A stretch of DNA of 64,000 bases from Chloroflexi bacterium GWB2_49_20 (GTDB lineage Bacteria > Chloroflexota > Anaerolineae > Anaerolineales > Villigracilaceae), in contig MGMF01000026.1 in the NCBI GenBank assembly GCA_001796335.1, forward strand, positions 62,001 through 126,000. Reading direction: 5' to 3'. Position 1 is the stretch's first letter; every line of letters starts with the position of its first letter. Both the position numbers and the translations under genes were made by a program. Below, one piece after another: positions 37,575 through 46,089 of the stretch. The notes under the pieces are model-generated. The model had not been told where the DNA came from and made no database searches. It saw only the letters and a program-made list of their open reading frames with translations.

Positions 37575-39562
37575 GTCCATTTCCATATACTGGATACGCT
37601 GGAAAATACTTACGAGTCAACCTTACGACCAAGGATATCAGTATATATGATTTGCCTGAAGAATGGGCAGAACTCTACCTGGGTGGGAATGGGATTGGGA
37701 CAAAGATTCTTTGGGATGAAGTTCCACCCGAAGTTGATCCACTCAGTCCGGAGAATAAATTGATATTAGCTACCGGTCCTTTATGTGGCGGACCGATGCC
37801 CAACTCATCGAGAGTTGAGTTTATTGCTAAATCACCGTTGACCGGTATTTACGGAGATTCCAACGCAGGGGGCTGCTTGGGACCCGAATTGAAATTTGCA
37901 GGGTATGATCTGGTTATTTTTGAGGGACATTCAAGTTCTCCAGTGTATTTATTAATTAAAGATGATTTGGTGGAGTTGCGTGATGCTTCGCATCTTTGGG
38001 GTTTGGGAGGATACGAGACTGAGACCTGGTTGCAGCAAGAGCTCCACGATCCTCAAGTGAAGACTGTCGTTATTGGACCGGCAGGTGAAAACCTGGTCCG
38101 TTATGCGGCAATTATGGTGTCCTTTAGTCGCCATGCTGCCCGCTCAGGCATGGGAGCGGTAATGGGTTCAAAGAATCTCAAAGCAATAGCTGTACGTGGA
38201 ACCAGGGGAATCCACTTGCATGATCCGATTGGCCTGAGAGATTATTCCTACAAGCTCCACCAAATATTGCGTAAAAACGAGTTCTTTACCGGCGTAAAAA
38301 GTTTCGGTACACCCGGGTTGGTGAGTCTCATGAACCCGATGGGGCGCTTTCCCACCAAGAACTTCCAATATGGCAGCTTTGAAGGGTTCAAAGAAATCTC
38401 AGGTGAAACTCTAAAACAGGAACACTTTGTCCGGGATATTGCCTGTTTTGATTGCCCTATTGGATGCGACAAAACATATTCCTACGTTGGCGAAGATAAC
38501 CAAGAGGTAAAAACTTTTAGTGTTGAGTATGAGACTCTTAATTCGCTGGGTGCTGGTGTCCTGAATCGCGATCTATCGACTGTACTCAAGGGAAATGTAA
38601 TTTGTGATGACCTTGGAATGGATACAATGTCAGCCGGGAGAGCTATCTCTTTTGCCATGGAGCTGGCAGAGAAAGGCATTTTATCAACAGCGGAATGGGA
38701 TGGCCTAGATCTCTCGTGGGGTAACGCACATACAATCCTTGAATTACTACGTCGCATCGCTTTCAAGGAAGGTTTCCTTGGGAATTTATTAGCGGAAGGT
38801 GCAGCTCGGGCGGCCAAAATCCTTGGTCGCAACGCGGATCGTTATGCCATGCATGTGAAAGGTCAAGATATCTCTGCCCAGGATGGCCGGGCACAACAAT
38901 CCATGGGATTGGCTCACGTTACCTCATCTCGAGGTGCTGACCACTTAAAAGCATTTCCTGTAATTGATGAGACGGGATATCCATCTGAGGGTGTTCGGCG
39001 GTACGGTGAGAAATACATGCCTGAATTGATCGACCCATTGGCAACTCGTTATAAAGCCTTTATAGTCAAGGATGGTGAGGATTTTGGTGCGATTGTAGAT
39101 TCGAGTGGAAATTGTAAATCAGGTGGGACTTTCGTTATGTCGGAAATATATTGGAAGGAACAGGCGAAAGCCATTCATTTGATGACAGGCATGGAAATTG
39201 ATGAAGAAAAGCTGAAGATAATTGGAGAACGGATATACAACCTACAGCGCAGCTACAATGCCATTCATGGAATTTCGAAATCCGATGATGTCCTCCCTTG
39301 GCGCATGACACAAGTGCCATCCCCTTCAGGAAATGCAAAAGGAAGTATCTGTCATCTTGAAATAATGCTTCCTCAATACTACACCTTACGCGGCTGGGAT
39401 TCTGACACTGGAACTCCGACAACGGAAACCCTGAAACGTCTTGGCCTAGAAGCGATAGTTGATAAATTAAATGAATCTTTCAGATCAGGATCCGGAGCAC
39501 AGGTAAGAGCTGCACTAGGCTGGGCTGAGCCTTACACTGGTCCTGTAGAAGATGAATTATGA
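37571..39562 (+). CDS. Aldehyde:ferredoxin oxidoreductase family protein 1 (tungsten/molybdenum bis-pterin)
   Basis: 663 residues. The N-terminal domain (YAGKYLRVNLTTKDIS, GGNGIGTKILWDE) and middle domain match the AOR family. Cluster ligands are CxxCxxxC at about 291-298 (CFDCPIGC) with a fourth cysteine near 515 (SSGNCKSGG). The family oxidises aldehydes to acids with ferredoxin, using tungsten; members with other substrates exist. Here it sits between its own polyferredoxin (4-base overlap) and a MoaD-like protein (4-base overlap). The true substrate may be an aldehyde released from a heterocycle, or a ring carbon. Confidence 0.93.
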   Translation: MSPFPYTGYAGKYLRVNLTTKDISIYDLPEEWAELYLGGNGIGTKILWDEVPPEVDPLSPENKLILATGPLCGGPMPNSSRVEFIAKSPLTGIYGDSNAGGCLGPELKFAGYDLVIFEGHSSSPVYLLIKDDLVELRDASHLWGLGGYETETWLQQELHDPQVKTVVIGPAGENLVRYAAIMVSFSRHAARSGMGAVMGSKNLKAIAVRGTRGIHLHDPIGLRDYSYKLHQILRKNEFFTGVKSFGTPGLVSLMNPMGRFPTKNFQYGSFEGFKEISGETLKQEHFVRDIACFDCPIGCDKTYSYVGEDNQEVKTFSVEYETLNSLGAGVLNRDLSTVLKGNVICDDLGMDTMSAGRAISFAMELAEKGILSTAEWDGLDLSWGNAHTILELLRRIAFKEGFLGNLLAEGAARAAKILGRNADRYAMHVKGQDISAQDGRAQQSMGLAHVTSSRGADHLKAFPVIDETGYPSEGVRRYGEKYMPELIDPLATRYKAFIVKDGEDFGAIVDSSGNCKSGGTFVMSEIYWKEQAKAIHLMTGMEIDEEKLKIIGERIYNLQRSYNAIHGISKSDDVLPWRMTQVPSPSGNAKGSICHLEIMLPQYYTLRGWDSDTGTPTTETLKRLGLEAIVDKLNESFRSGSGAQVRAALGWAEPYTGPVEDEL

Positions 39563-39846
39563 GTGAGATAACTGTTTCTATAAGCTATTTCAACATCCTA
39601 GCTAGTTATGCAGGCACAAGGAAGGTTGAGGTGTCCTTACCAGAAGGAGCGACCCTTCGCCATGTGGTGGAACACCTTGACAAAAATGCCTCACAACAGC
39701 TCCACCAGGTTCTATTTCAGAAAGGAGAATTCAGCAAATATATAAAAATATTTTTGAATCAACAGCTTGTAGGTGAAGGTAGATTGGAAACCCCACTTAA
39801 AAATGGGGATGAAATGATGATCTTTCCGGCTATTGCCGGTGGGTAG
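39559..39846 (+). CDS. MoaD/ThiS-family sulfur-carrier protein
   Basis: 95 residues, a ubiquitin-like fold, ending in the required Gly-Gly (PAIAGG). It follows AOR 1 with a 4-base overlap. MoaD carries the thiocarboxylate sulfur used to build the pterin dithiolene. Dedicated copies next to AOR genes are common and probably serve tungstopterin assembly. Confidence 0.9.
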   Translation: MSEITVSISYFNILASYAGTRKVEVSLPEGATLRHVVEHLDKNASQQLHQVLFQKGEFSKYIKIFLNQQLVGEGRLETPLKNGDEMMIFPAIAGG

Positions 39847-39889
39847 ACCCAGCAAGTAATCACACACTTTGTTTTTTAGGAGCCAATAC

Positions 39890-40948
39890 ATGAAGACAAC
39901 AGGATTTAAAGGCCGTGATTTCCTGGCCGAAACAGACTTCACCAAAGAGGAAATTGAAACTGTTTTATCGGTAGCAGAAGATTTGAAGCTCGAACGGGCA
40001 AAGGGAATTTACCATGATGATATGCTGCGCAGTAAAACACTTTTCATGATTTTTTACAATCAGTCTTTACGCACTCGCAACTCTTTCGAAGCCGGCATGA
40101 CCCAACTCGGTGGACATGCCCATTACCTGGATCCAGATAAGATATACAAACCAGCCATGGAAGGTCGGGAAGTGGCCTACGCTACGGAACGAGTCTCGGA
40201 TGTGGCGCGTGTTCTGGATCGGATGGGTGATGCAATCGCTATTCGTTGTTATGGCGATCCGGTGGATTGGGAATATGGTGGCGCGCACGAAATGTTGAGG
40301 GAATTTGCCCGTTGGGCGGATATCCCGGTTCTAAATATGGAAGATGATGTGTACCATCCTTTCCAGGGATTGGCAGATGTCCTGACCGTAAAAGAAAAAT
40401 TTGGTGGGTTCAAAGGGGTTAACTTCACCATGTCGTGGGCTTATTCACCCAGCATTCATAAACCGCGGGCTGTTCCGCAATCAGCCATCTTGTATGCGAC
40501 CATGATGGGCATGAATGTGACCCTCGCTCATCCCCAGGGAATGGAATTGGCTCCAGATATCATGACACAATGTGAAGAATATGCCCAGGCTGCTGGGGGT
40601 TCATTCCGATTGACCAATGATTTCAAAGACGGTGTGGAGGGTGCTCATGTGGTTTATCCCAAAGCCTGGTGTGCAACTCCAATTTTCCAACCCCCGATAG
40701 GTGAAGCCGACGTTAAGAAAACCCAGGCGATCTTCGACCAGAATAAAGATTGGATCTGCACCAGCAAGATCATGGATATGGCAGCCAAAAATGCCATCTA
40801 TATGCATTGTCTACCCTGCGATCGCGGTTTTGAAGTGACCAATGAAGTGATCGATAAGACCGAGGGCAAGGGATGGCTTTCAGCAGCATTTGATGAGGCT
40901 GAAAACCGGCTGCATGTGCAAAAAGCAGTGATGTCGCTTGTGATGTAA
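39890..40948 (+). CDS. Knotted transcarbamylase (YgeW/AOTCase-like)
   Basis: 352 residues from the ATG at 39890, with TAGGAG upstream. Carbamoyl-phosphate motifs are intact: SLRTR (S59-R63), HPFQG and HCLPCD. The segment SWAYSPSIHKPRAVPQS followed by GMNVTLAHPQG matches the knotted branch containing N-acetylornithine transcarbamylase and E. coli YgeW; the C-terminus DEAENRLHVQKAVM is AOTCase-like. With no arginine genes nearby and a hydantoinase in the same island, the likely role is phosphorolysis of an N-carbamoyl product to carbamoyl phosphate. No carbamate kinase is present in the window. It is the last gene of the AOR operon. Confidence 0.85.
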   Translation: MKTTGFKGRDFLAETDFTKEEIETVLSVAEDLKLERAKGIYHDDMLRSKTLFMIFYNQSLRTRNSFEAGMTQLGGHAHYLDPDKIYKPAMEGREVAYATERVSDVARVLDRMGDAIAIRCYGDPVDWEYGGAHEMLREFARWADIPVLNMEDDVYHPFQGLADVLTVKEKFGGFKGVNFTMSWAYSPSIHKPRAVPQSAILYATMMGMNVTLAHPQGMELAPDIMTQCEEYAQAAGGSFRLTNDFKDGVEGAHVVYPKAWCATPIFQPPIGEADVKKTQAIFDQNKDWICTSKIMDMAAKNAIYMHCLPCDRGFEVTNEVIDKTEGKGWLSAAFDEAENRLHVQKAVMSLVM

Positions 40949-40956
40949 TGAAGAAA

Positions 40957-40988
40957 TACTTGACAATGGATAATTTTTCGTGTAATGT
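40957..40988 (+). promoter_or_regulatory. Promoter with third TACTTGACA box, for the corrinoid-methyltransferase operon
   Basis: -35 TTGACA (40960-40965), 17-base spacer and -10 TAATGT (40983-40988). The preceding TAC makes the same 9-mer as the operator arms at 36258-36298, which suggests shared control. Confidence 0.55.
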
Positions 40989-41129
40989 TAACTTTAAGTA
41001 AACATTATTGATTATAACGGAACATTCATTTAGGTACTTTCTGTCTTATGATTATAATTCAGACTACCATCAAATTAATTGCTTATCCGCTGATTTGTCG
41101 TAGCAAATTAGTAGTAGCAATCCATGTGC

Positions 41130-41170
41130 AAAAATCCCTTCTAACTGTATCCTTGTTAGTGGGGATTTTT
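41130..41170 (+). terminator. Terminator or attenuator between the transcarbamylase and corrinoid genes
   Basis: AAAAATCCC...CTAAC (41130-41145) pairs with GTTAG...GGGATTTTT (41155-41170), leaving a T-rich 3' side. It would end the AOR operon, or act as an attenuator for transcripts that begin at 40995. Confidence 0.75.
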
Positions 41171-41276
41171 CTTTCAAAGAGATTTTTTGGGTTAACACGG
41201 GTAATAATTCCAGTCATTTGATTATTTAAGAAATAATTACTTGAACATTATCGTAATGAAAGGATCATGAAAAGGA

Positions 41277-41927
41277 ATGGAAATCTCTCCGGAATATCAA
41301 AATCTTATCAATGCAATTGAAAACGGCGATTCACAAGAAGGCGTGTCTGAAGCAAAGAAGCTCAATGATTCAGGTCACAAAATAGAGGACATTTTCGAAA
41401 AGGCTATTGTCCCTTGTTTGCAGGATATCGGCGATCGTTTTAGTCGATTGGAACTATTCCTACCCGAAATGATGGAAGCTGCTGATGTAGTTAAGGCAAT
41501 TCATAAGGAAATGGAAAGCAGACTGGAAGCAGGACAGAAAGTAGCCTCTTCAGGGAAAGTAGTGATTGGTACAGTTTTTGGTGATATTCACGATATTGGC
41601 AAGAATATTGTTTCTTCCATGTTGGAAGTAAATGGATTTGAAGTCTACGACTTGGGAATCAACGTTTCCGCCCAGGATTTTGTACGCCGTGCTCGTGAGA
41701 CAGATGCAGATATTATTGCCATGTCTTCCCTACTGACGACTTCTATACCCTATATGTCTGATGTGATTGAACTGCTTCAATCCAACGAAAATGACCGTAA
41801 GAGATTTAAGGTCCTGGTTGGCGGTGGACCAATGACACCAGAGGCAGCTAAGAAGATTGGCTCAGATGGCTTCGGCAAGGATGCCAGCGATGCTGTCAAA
41901 CAAGCCAGAGCTCTGGTAACAAAATAA
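41277..41927 (+). CDS. Corrinoid (B12-binding) protein, MtmC/MtbC/MttC type
   Basis: 216 residues, the normal length of methylamine corrinoid proteins. An N-terminal four-helix cap (about 1-85) precedes the cobalamin domain. The lower-ligand motif DxHxxG is D103-I-H105-D-I-G108 in FGDIHDIGKN; later SxL (SSLLTTS) and GGGP are present. It carries the methyl group on cobalt from the adjacent methyltransferase to a folate- or thiol-dependent acceptor. The MtmB-like gene starts 69 bases downstream, so they form one operon and a cognate pair. A corrinoid activator is not in the island; one may lie at the left edge of the window. Confidence 0.93.
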   Translation: MEISPEYQNLINAIENGDSQEGVSEAKKLNDSGHKIEDIFEKAIVPCLQDIGDRFSRLELFLPEMMEAADVVKAIHKEMESRLEAGQKVASSGKVVIGTVFGDIHDIGKNIVSSMLEVNGFEVYDLGINVSAQDFVRRARETDADIIAMSSLLTTSIPYMSDVIELLQSNENDRKRFKVLVGGGPMTPEAAKKIGSDGFGKDASDAVKQARALVTK

Positions 41928-41996
41928 ATGATTGATCACTCATAAGCGATCATCTCTACCAATTAATCAAAGTACTTATAGTGAGGTTATTTCAAT

Positions 41997-43373
41997 ATGC
42001 AAAATATGACTCGCCTGATGGACATCCTAGATCGCTCCTATAATGGACCATTGACCGACGAACATGAGTTTGATTTGAGATTCGTAGCGGATGGGATCGC
42101 CAAAGTTGTTAAGAAATACAACATCAAATTTGATAAAAGCCACATTATCCAAACAGATGATGCTTTAAATGATCGCGTCTGGCAAGCCGCGATGGAATTT
42201 TTTGAGTATTGCGGCATCTACAATACAAGTACCCAGCGACGGATGATTTTTACACGCCGGGAAATAGAAGATGCGATTAAAGCTGCTCCAGCCCAAGCCA
42301 TAATAGGTGAAGGAGCAGACGCCCGTATCGAATACCACCGGGAAGTTGAGGATCCTCGCCCGCCTCTTATCGTCGGAGGACCAATCGGGACCAATTTGAA
42401 CGAGGAGATGTACCTCCCTGTGATGCAGAGCTATATCCAGGAATCGGTCATTGACACCATTACGTCTGGAACATTGATGACCACTCACGGACGTGACCCT
42501 CGTACAAAATCTCCATTGGAAATTGTGGCTGCCTGGGAAGAAGTTGATCTCCTTTTCACGGCTGCCAAGCGTGCCGGTCGACCGGGGATGGCAATTGGGG
42601 CAGTGCAGATGGGTTTGAGCGATATTGGCTATCTCTCTGCGATCAGTCGTTTCGGTTACCGGCCTTGTGATTGGCACATGATTGCCCTGGTCGGTGAAAT
42701 GAAGACCAATAATGAATTGCTTAACAAACTGGCTCATTCTGTACGTCAGAATGGAATTATTCACGGATTTTATAACCCGATCTATGGTGGGTTGGCTGGC
42801 GGAGAAGAGGGGTTGGCGGTGATCATTACGGCTGGAATGATCGCTTTGCAGGTTGTCTATATGGCAGTTCAACATTCTACTTGTCCCACCCATCCATCCA
42901 TATTCAATGACACAGCTCCCCAGATACTGCGTTCGGTAAGCGTTTCTACTGCTGCCATTTCCCGTAATTCGAACATCATGAGTACTGTGATGACCTCCCC
43001 GGTGGGTGGTCCGCTCACTGATACCCTTCTCTATGAATGTGTAGCCATGGCTACTACAGCATCCTCATGCGGAGTCACGCAGATTCTGGGAGTTCGTTCA
43101 GCTGTAGGAGTGGTGCCGCATCACTGTACAGGGTTGGAAGCCCGGTTCAATGGTGAAGTTGGACGTGCAGCAGCTGGTCTGAGCCGCGATAGTGCAAATA
43201 CAATCGTTGAAAAGGCTGTTGCCAAATACTTACCGGTTATGGATACCAAACCGGTAGGGAGACCATTCTGGGAAGCTTATAATCCCATCACAATAAAACC
43301 TCGTCAGGATTGGTTGGACATTTACGATCGGGTAAAGGAAGAAGCCAGAAGTTGGGGCTTGCCACTCACCTAA
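41997..43373 (+). CDS. MtmB-family (monomethylamine methyltransferase-like) protein lacking pyrrolysine
   Basis: 458 residues, the same length as Methanosarcina MtmB as I remember it. Collinear matches include ECGIY/YCGIY near residue 73, GGPxG near 127, KSPxEVLAA near 171 and the C-terminal GLEARFNGEVGRAAAGL. In MtmB the pyrrolysine is residue 202 in AGRPGMGV-O-GPETS. Here the aligned stretch is AGRPGMAI-G201-AVQMG and the codon is GGG (42597-42599), so no UAG is read. It probably moves a methyl group from an unknown N-methyl compound to the corrinoid protein. Non-pyrrolysine members are well known in the MttB family; I do not recall characterised ones in the MtmB family. Confidence 0.88.
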   Translation: MQNMTRLMDILDRSYNGPLTDEHEFDLRFVADGIAKVVKKYNIKFDKSHIIQTDDALNDRVWQAAMEFFEYCGIYNTSTQRRMIFTRREIEDAIKAAPAQAIIGEGADARIEYHREVEDPRPPLIVGGPIGTNLNEEMYLPVMQSYIQESVIDTITSGTLMTTHGRDPRTKSPLEIVAAWEEVDLLFTAAKRAGRPGMAIGAVQMGLSDIGYLSAISRFGYRPCDWHMIALVGEMKTNNELLNKLAHSVRQNGIIHGFYNPIYGGLAGGEEGLAVIITAGMIALQVVYMAVQHSTCPTHPSIFNDTAPQILRSVSVSTAAISRNSNIMSTVMTSPVGGPLTDTLLYECVAMATTASSCGVTQILGVRSAVGVVPHHCTGLEARFNGEVGRAAAGLSRDSANTIVEKAVAKYLPVMDTKPVGRPFWEAYNPITIKPRQDWLDIYDRVKEEARSWGLPLT

Positions 43374-43669
43374 AATCGAGATAAGTAATCATTAACTAAA
43401 TATCGTGCTTAACCAATGGAACAAGGAAAGATGATGGATCGAAAACTACAAAGTTGTGTGAAGAAATAACTTTATCCGTTCACAACAGGTTTGACTATTT
43501 ACAGCAGCGATGCGATATGAATAATATGGAACCAGAGAATGTTAACGTTTTGGTATTTATTATTCAAGAAATCAGGAAGGAGGTGAACATCGATTAATCC
43601 GGAAAAAAAATAGGTTTGATTTTTTATTCTCCAATTCAATCCAAACATTAGTATAAAGGAGCTCTTGAA
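43374..43669. other. 296-bp spacer before the ECF transporter
   Basis: No gene and no TPP riboswitch core (CTGAGA with ACCTGATC-type partners) was found, although YkoE-type transporters often carry one. A strong AGGAGGTGA at about 43577-43585 is followed only by a four-codon frame. A GGAG site before 43670 serves the transporter. Confidence 0.5.
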
Positions 43670-44236
43670 ATGAAGAACAAATGGGTAACAAAAGACATTG
43701 TGACCTTGGCGGTCATCGCAGTAGTATTTGGTCTACTGGGAGCAGGTTGGGGGTACATTTGGAATCTGGCCTACGCCATTCCAAATATTGGAGCTTGGTT
43801 TTCTTCTTTGATAAGTTTCCCCTGGTTCATAACTCCTCTTCTTGCTTTCTACTTGATCCGCAAGCCAGGAGCTGCCCTGTATAGTCAACTATTAGCGGGT
43901 GTTGTCGCCATTCTGGCGGGACATCCAGCTGGTGTAGTGGCTTTTGGGTGGTATGTCATTCAAGCAGTTGCTGTTGAAGTTGTATTTGCAATATTCCGCT
44001 ACAAGAGATGGGATATGTTGCCGATGCTGATAGCTGCAGAGATGTGCGCCTTGGAATACGCCTGGGGTTTATTCTACTTCCAGATCTACAACTATGGTTT
44101 CGCTGCCTGGTTCTGGCCGTGGATCGCCATGTTTGCAACAGCCTGGATGGCAGCACCGCTCACGATCTGGCTTGGCAAAGCCCTGGCAAAGACCGGATTG
44201 GCTGGGTCCTCTGTTAAAGAAATCGGTGGCGATTAA
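43670..44236 (+). CDS. ECF transporter substrate-binding (S) component, YkoE-like
   Basis: 188 residues, five to six membrane segments. The blocks WVTKDIVTLAVIAVVFGLLGAGWGYIWN, RKPGAALYSQLLAG and EVVFAIFRYKRWDMLP match the YkoE family, whose known members bring in the thiamine pyrimidine HMP or related pyrimidines. Here there is no thiamine riboswitch, and the neighbours are a methyltransferase and Mer-like and AOR enzymes. The cargo may therefore be the island's own heterocyclic substrate. A and T components follow directly. Confidence 0.85.
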   Translation: MKNKWVTKDIVTLAVIAVVFGLLGAGWGYIWNLAYAIPNIGAWFSSLISFPWFITPLLAFYLIRKPGAALYSQLLAGVVAILAGHPAGVVAFGWYVIQAVAVEVVFAIFRYKRWDMLPMLIAAEMCALEYAWGLFYFQIYNYGFAAWFWPWIAMFATAWMAAPLTIWLGKALAKTGLAGSSVKEIGGD

Positions 44237-44252
44237 TCTTTAATTTTCATTG

Positions 44253-44297
44253 GACGAATCCCGACTCGATAATTCAAGTGATCTTGTCGGGGTTCGT
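44253..44297 (+). promoter_or_regulatory. Hairpin between S and A component genes
   Basis: ACGAATCCCGAC (44254-44265) pairs with GTCGGGGTTCGT (44286-44297) with one G-T wobble. No T run follows. It may adjust transcript level or stability of S versus A/T subunits. Confidence 0.45.
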
Positions 44298-44358
44298 GCC
44301 GATGACCAAAAACCATTTATTCTTTTGAAGCAGTTTAAGATCTGAAAGGGAGATTAGT

Positions 44359-46089
44359 GTGTCGATTATTGCAGAAAATTTATCCGTTTGGGTCCACGAG
44401 GATCGTCCGATGCTATCGAATGTATCCTTTGAGATCAAAGATGGGGAGTTTGTTTTGGTACTTGGAACCAGCGGAAGTGGTAAATCGGTTTTTTCATTAT
44501 GCTTTAATGGAATAATCCCTCAGGTCGTGCCTGTTTACTATTCAGGAAAAATTCTCGTTAACGGTCGCAACCCTCAGGAAACGCCGGTTTCTGAAATGGC
44601 AACTGAGGTGGGTTTGGTCTTCCAGGATCCTGATGCACAATTGGTTGCCATGTATGTCGAAGACGAAGTCGTCTTTGGACCTGAGAATCTCATGTTCGAA
44701 CGAAATGAGATTGGCGAGAGACTTAAGAATTCTCTTGAAATGGTTGGCATGTGGGATTTCAAAGATATGCATACCTGGAGCCTCTCTGGAGGACAAAAAC
44801 AACGGGTTGCAATCGGTTCAGTATTATCGATGAAACCAAAGATATTGGTATTGGATGAACCAACCTCAAATCTTGACCCAGCCGGGACACGCAGCGTTTT
44901 TGAACTACTTTCCCAGTTGCGTAGCCAATCCGACCTGACTGTTATTGCCATCGAACACAAGATTGATGAGTTGATCGAACAAGTAGACCGGTTACTCGTC
45001 TTTGATAAAGGTCAATTGATCGCAAATGGTCACCCCCGCCAGGTGATTTCTCAGCAAGGCGATGAATTGATGAAAAAAGGAATTAATCTGCCACAAATTT
45101 CCGAAATGGCTTTGGGAGCAAGAAGTAGAGGGCTGGCAATCCCGGATGACAAATTTCCTTTGACAAGTAAGGATCTGACCGAGTTATTACCCGCCACGAA
45201 TGAATTTATTCCAACTCAAAGAGAAATAGTGAGCAATCAAAATGGAAAATCCCCCCAGGTGAGTTTCGAGCATGTCACATTCAGCTACCCTTATCGCTCG
45301 CCTGCACTGAACGACATTTCTTTGAATATCTACCCAGGTGAATTCCTTGCCATTGTCGGTCAAAATGGGGCTGGAAAGACGACTTTAACAAAATTGATGG
45401 TTGGACTTCTAAAAGCCACAAAAGGGCACGTTCTATTTGAAGGGCAGGACATCGCAAAAATGCCTCTTGAACGCCTAACTGAAAAAGTAGGCTATGTATT
45501 CCAGTATCCGGATAACCAGTTGGTAACAGATACGGTTTTCGACGAGGTAGCATTTTCAATGCGGATTCGTGGTTATTCAGAAGATAAAGTAAAGAATACC
45601 GTTGATGAAGTATTAATGGAAATGGAGTTGACAAGTCTAATCAACCGACATCCTTTAACACTCAGCATGGGAGAAAAGCGACGTTTAAGTGTGGCCACGA
45701 TGCTGGTCTTGGATCAGGACATCATCATTCTGGATGAGCCTACCATGGGAATGGATTGGGGGCATACCGTCTCAACCATGAAGATCTGCCAAAAAATTCA
45801 AAAACAGGGCCACACGATTATAATGGTAACCCATGACATGCGGGTTGTATCCAATTGGGCGGATCGCGTTATCGCCATGACAGATGGCAAGGTGCTACTG
45901 GATAGTGCACCACAAGCTTTCTTCGTGGATGAAATTTCTTTGGAAAAAACCCATCTCTCGCAGTTGCCTGTTTGCAGGTGGCGTAACTGCAAGCTAAATT
46001 CGCAAGCCCGCTGTACAACCTGTGTGGAAGACAGCTTGAACTTTCTACTCGACCCAAAACGACAACTTAAACAAGAGGTGGCAATATGA
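44359..46089 (+). CDS. ECF transporter ATPase, two ABC domains fused (YkoD-like)
   Basis: 576 residues from a GTG start with AAGGGAG upstream. Two ABC modules: Walker A GTSGSGKS (36-43) and GQNGAGKT (about 334-341). Signatures are LSGGQKQR in the first and LSMGEKRR in the second; both Walker B motifs (LVLDEP and IILDEP) are intact. The C-terminus carries a four-cysteine cluster (C539, C544, C552, C555) in CRWRNCKLNSQARCTTC that is not a standard ABC feature and could bind zinc or an Fe-S cluster. It drives uptake with the S and T subunits; the T gene overlaps its stop by 4 bases. Confidence 0.93.
   Translation: MSIIAENLSVWVHEDRPMLSNVSFEIKDGEFVLVLGTSGSGKSVFSLCFNGIIPQVVPVYYSGKILVNGRNPQETPVSEMATEVGLVFQDPDAQLVAMYVEDEVVFGPENLMFERNEIGERLKNSLEMVGMWDFKDMHTWSLSGGQKQRVAIGSVLSMKPKILVLDEPTSNLDPAGTRSVFELLSQLRSQSDLTVIAIEHKIDELIEQVDRLLVFDKGQLIANGHPRQVISQQGDELMKKGINLPQISEMALGARSRGLAIPDDKFPLTSKDLTELLPATNEFIPTQREIVSNQNGKSPQVSFEHVTFSYPYRSPALNDISLNIYPGEFLAIVGQNGAGKTTLTKLMVGLLKATKGHVLFEGQDIAKMPLERLTEKVGYVFQYPDNQLVTDTVFDEVAFSMRIRGYSEDKVKNTVDEVLMEMELTSLINRHPLTLSMGEKRRLSVATMLVLDQDIIILDEPTMGMDWGHTVSTMKICQKIQKQGHTIIMVTHDMRVVSNWADRVIAMTDGKVLLDSAPQAFFVDEISLEKTHLSQLPVCRWRNCKLNSQARCTTCVEDSLNFLLDPKRQLKQEVAI

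Larger units (their letters stand above)
40949..41276. other. 328-bp leader region with promoter and terminator-like hairpin
   Basis: Contains a promoter at 40957-40988 carrying the TACTTGACA box and a terminator-shaped hairpin at 41130-41170. Complementary AATTGCT/AGCAAT segments (about 41079-41121) could form another helix. No cobalamin riboswitch B12 box was seen. Confidence 0.6.

Noticed and set aside
40949-41276. Cobalamin riboswitch before the corrinoid gene
   Set aside because: No B12 box sequence was found; only a generic hairpin and a promoter are seen.
41997-43373. Pyrrolysine-dependent MtmB read through an in-frame UAG
   Set aside because: The whole frame is open with sense codons; the aligned pyrrolysine position is GGG. 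No pyl genes are visible.
43374-43669. TPP riboswitch before the YkoE-like gene
   Set aside because: The conserved CTGAGA core and its partners are missing on reading; a covariance search would settle it.
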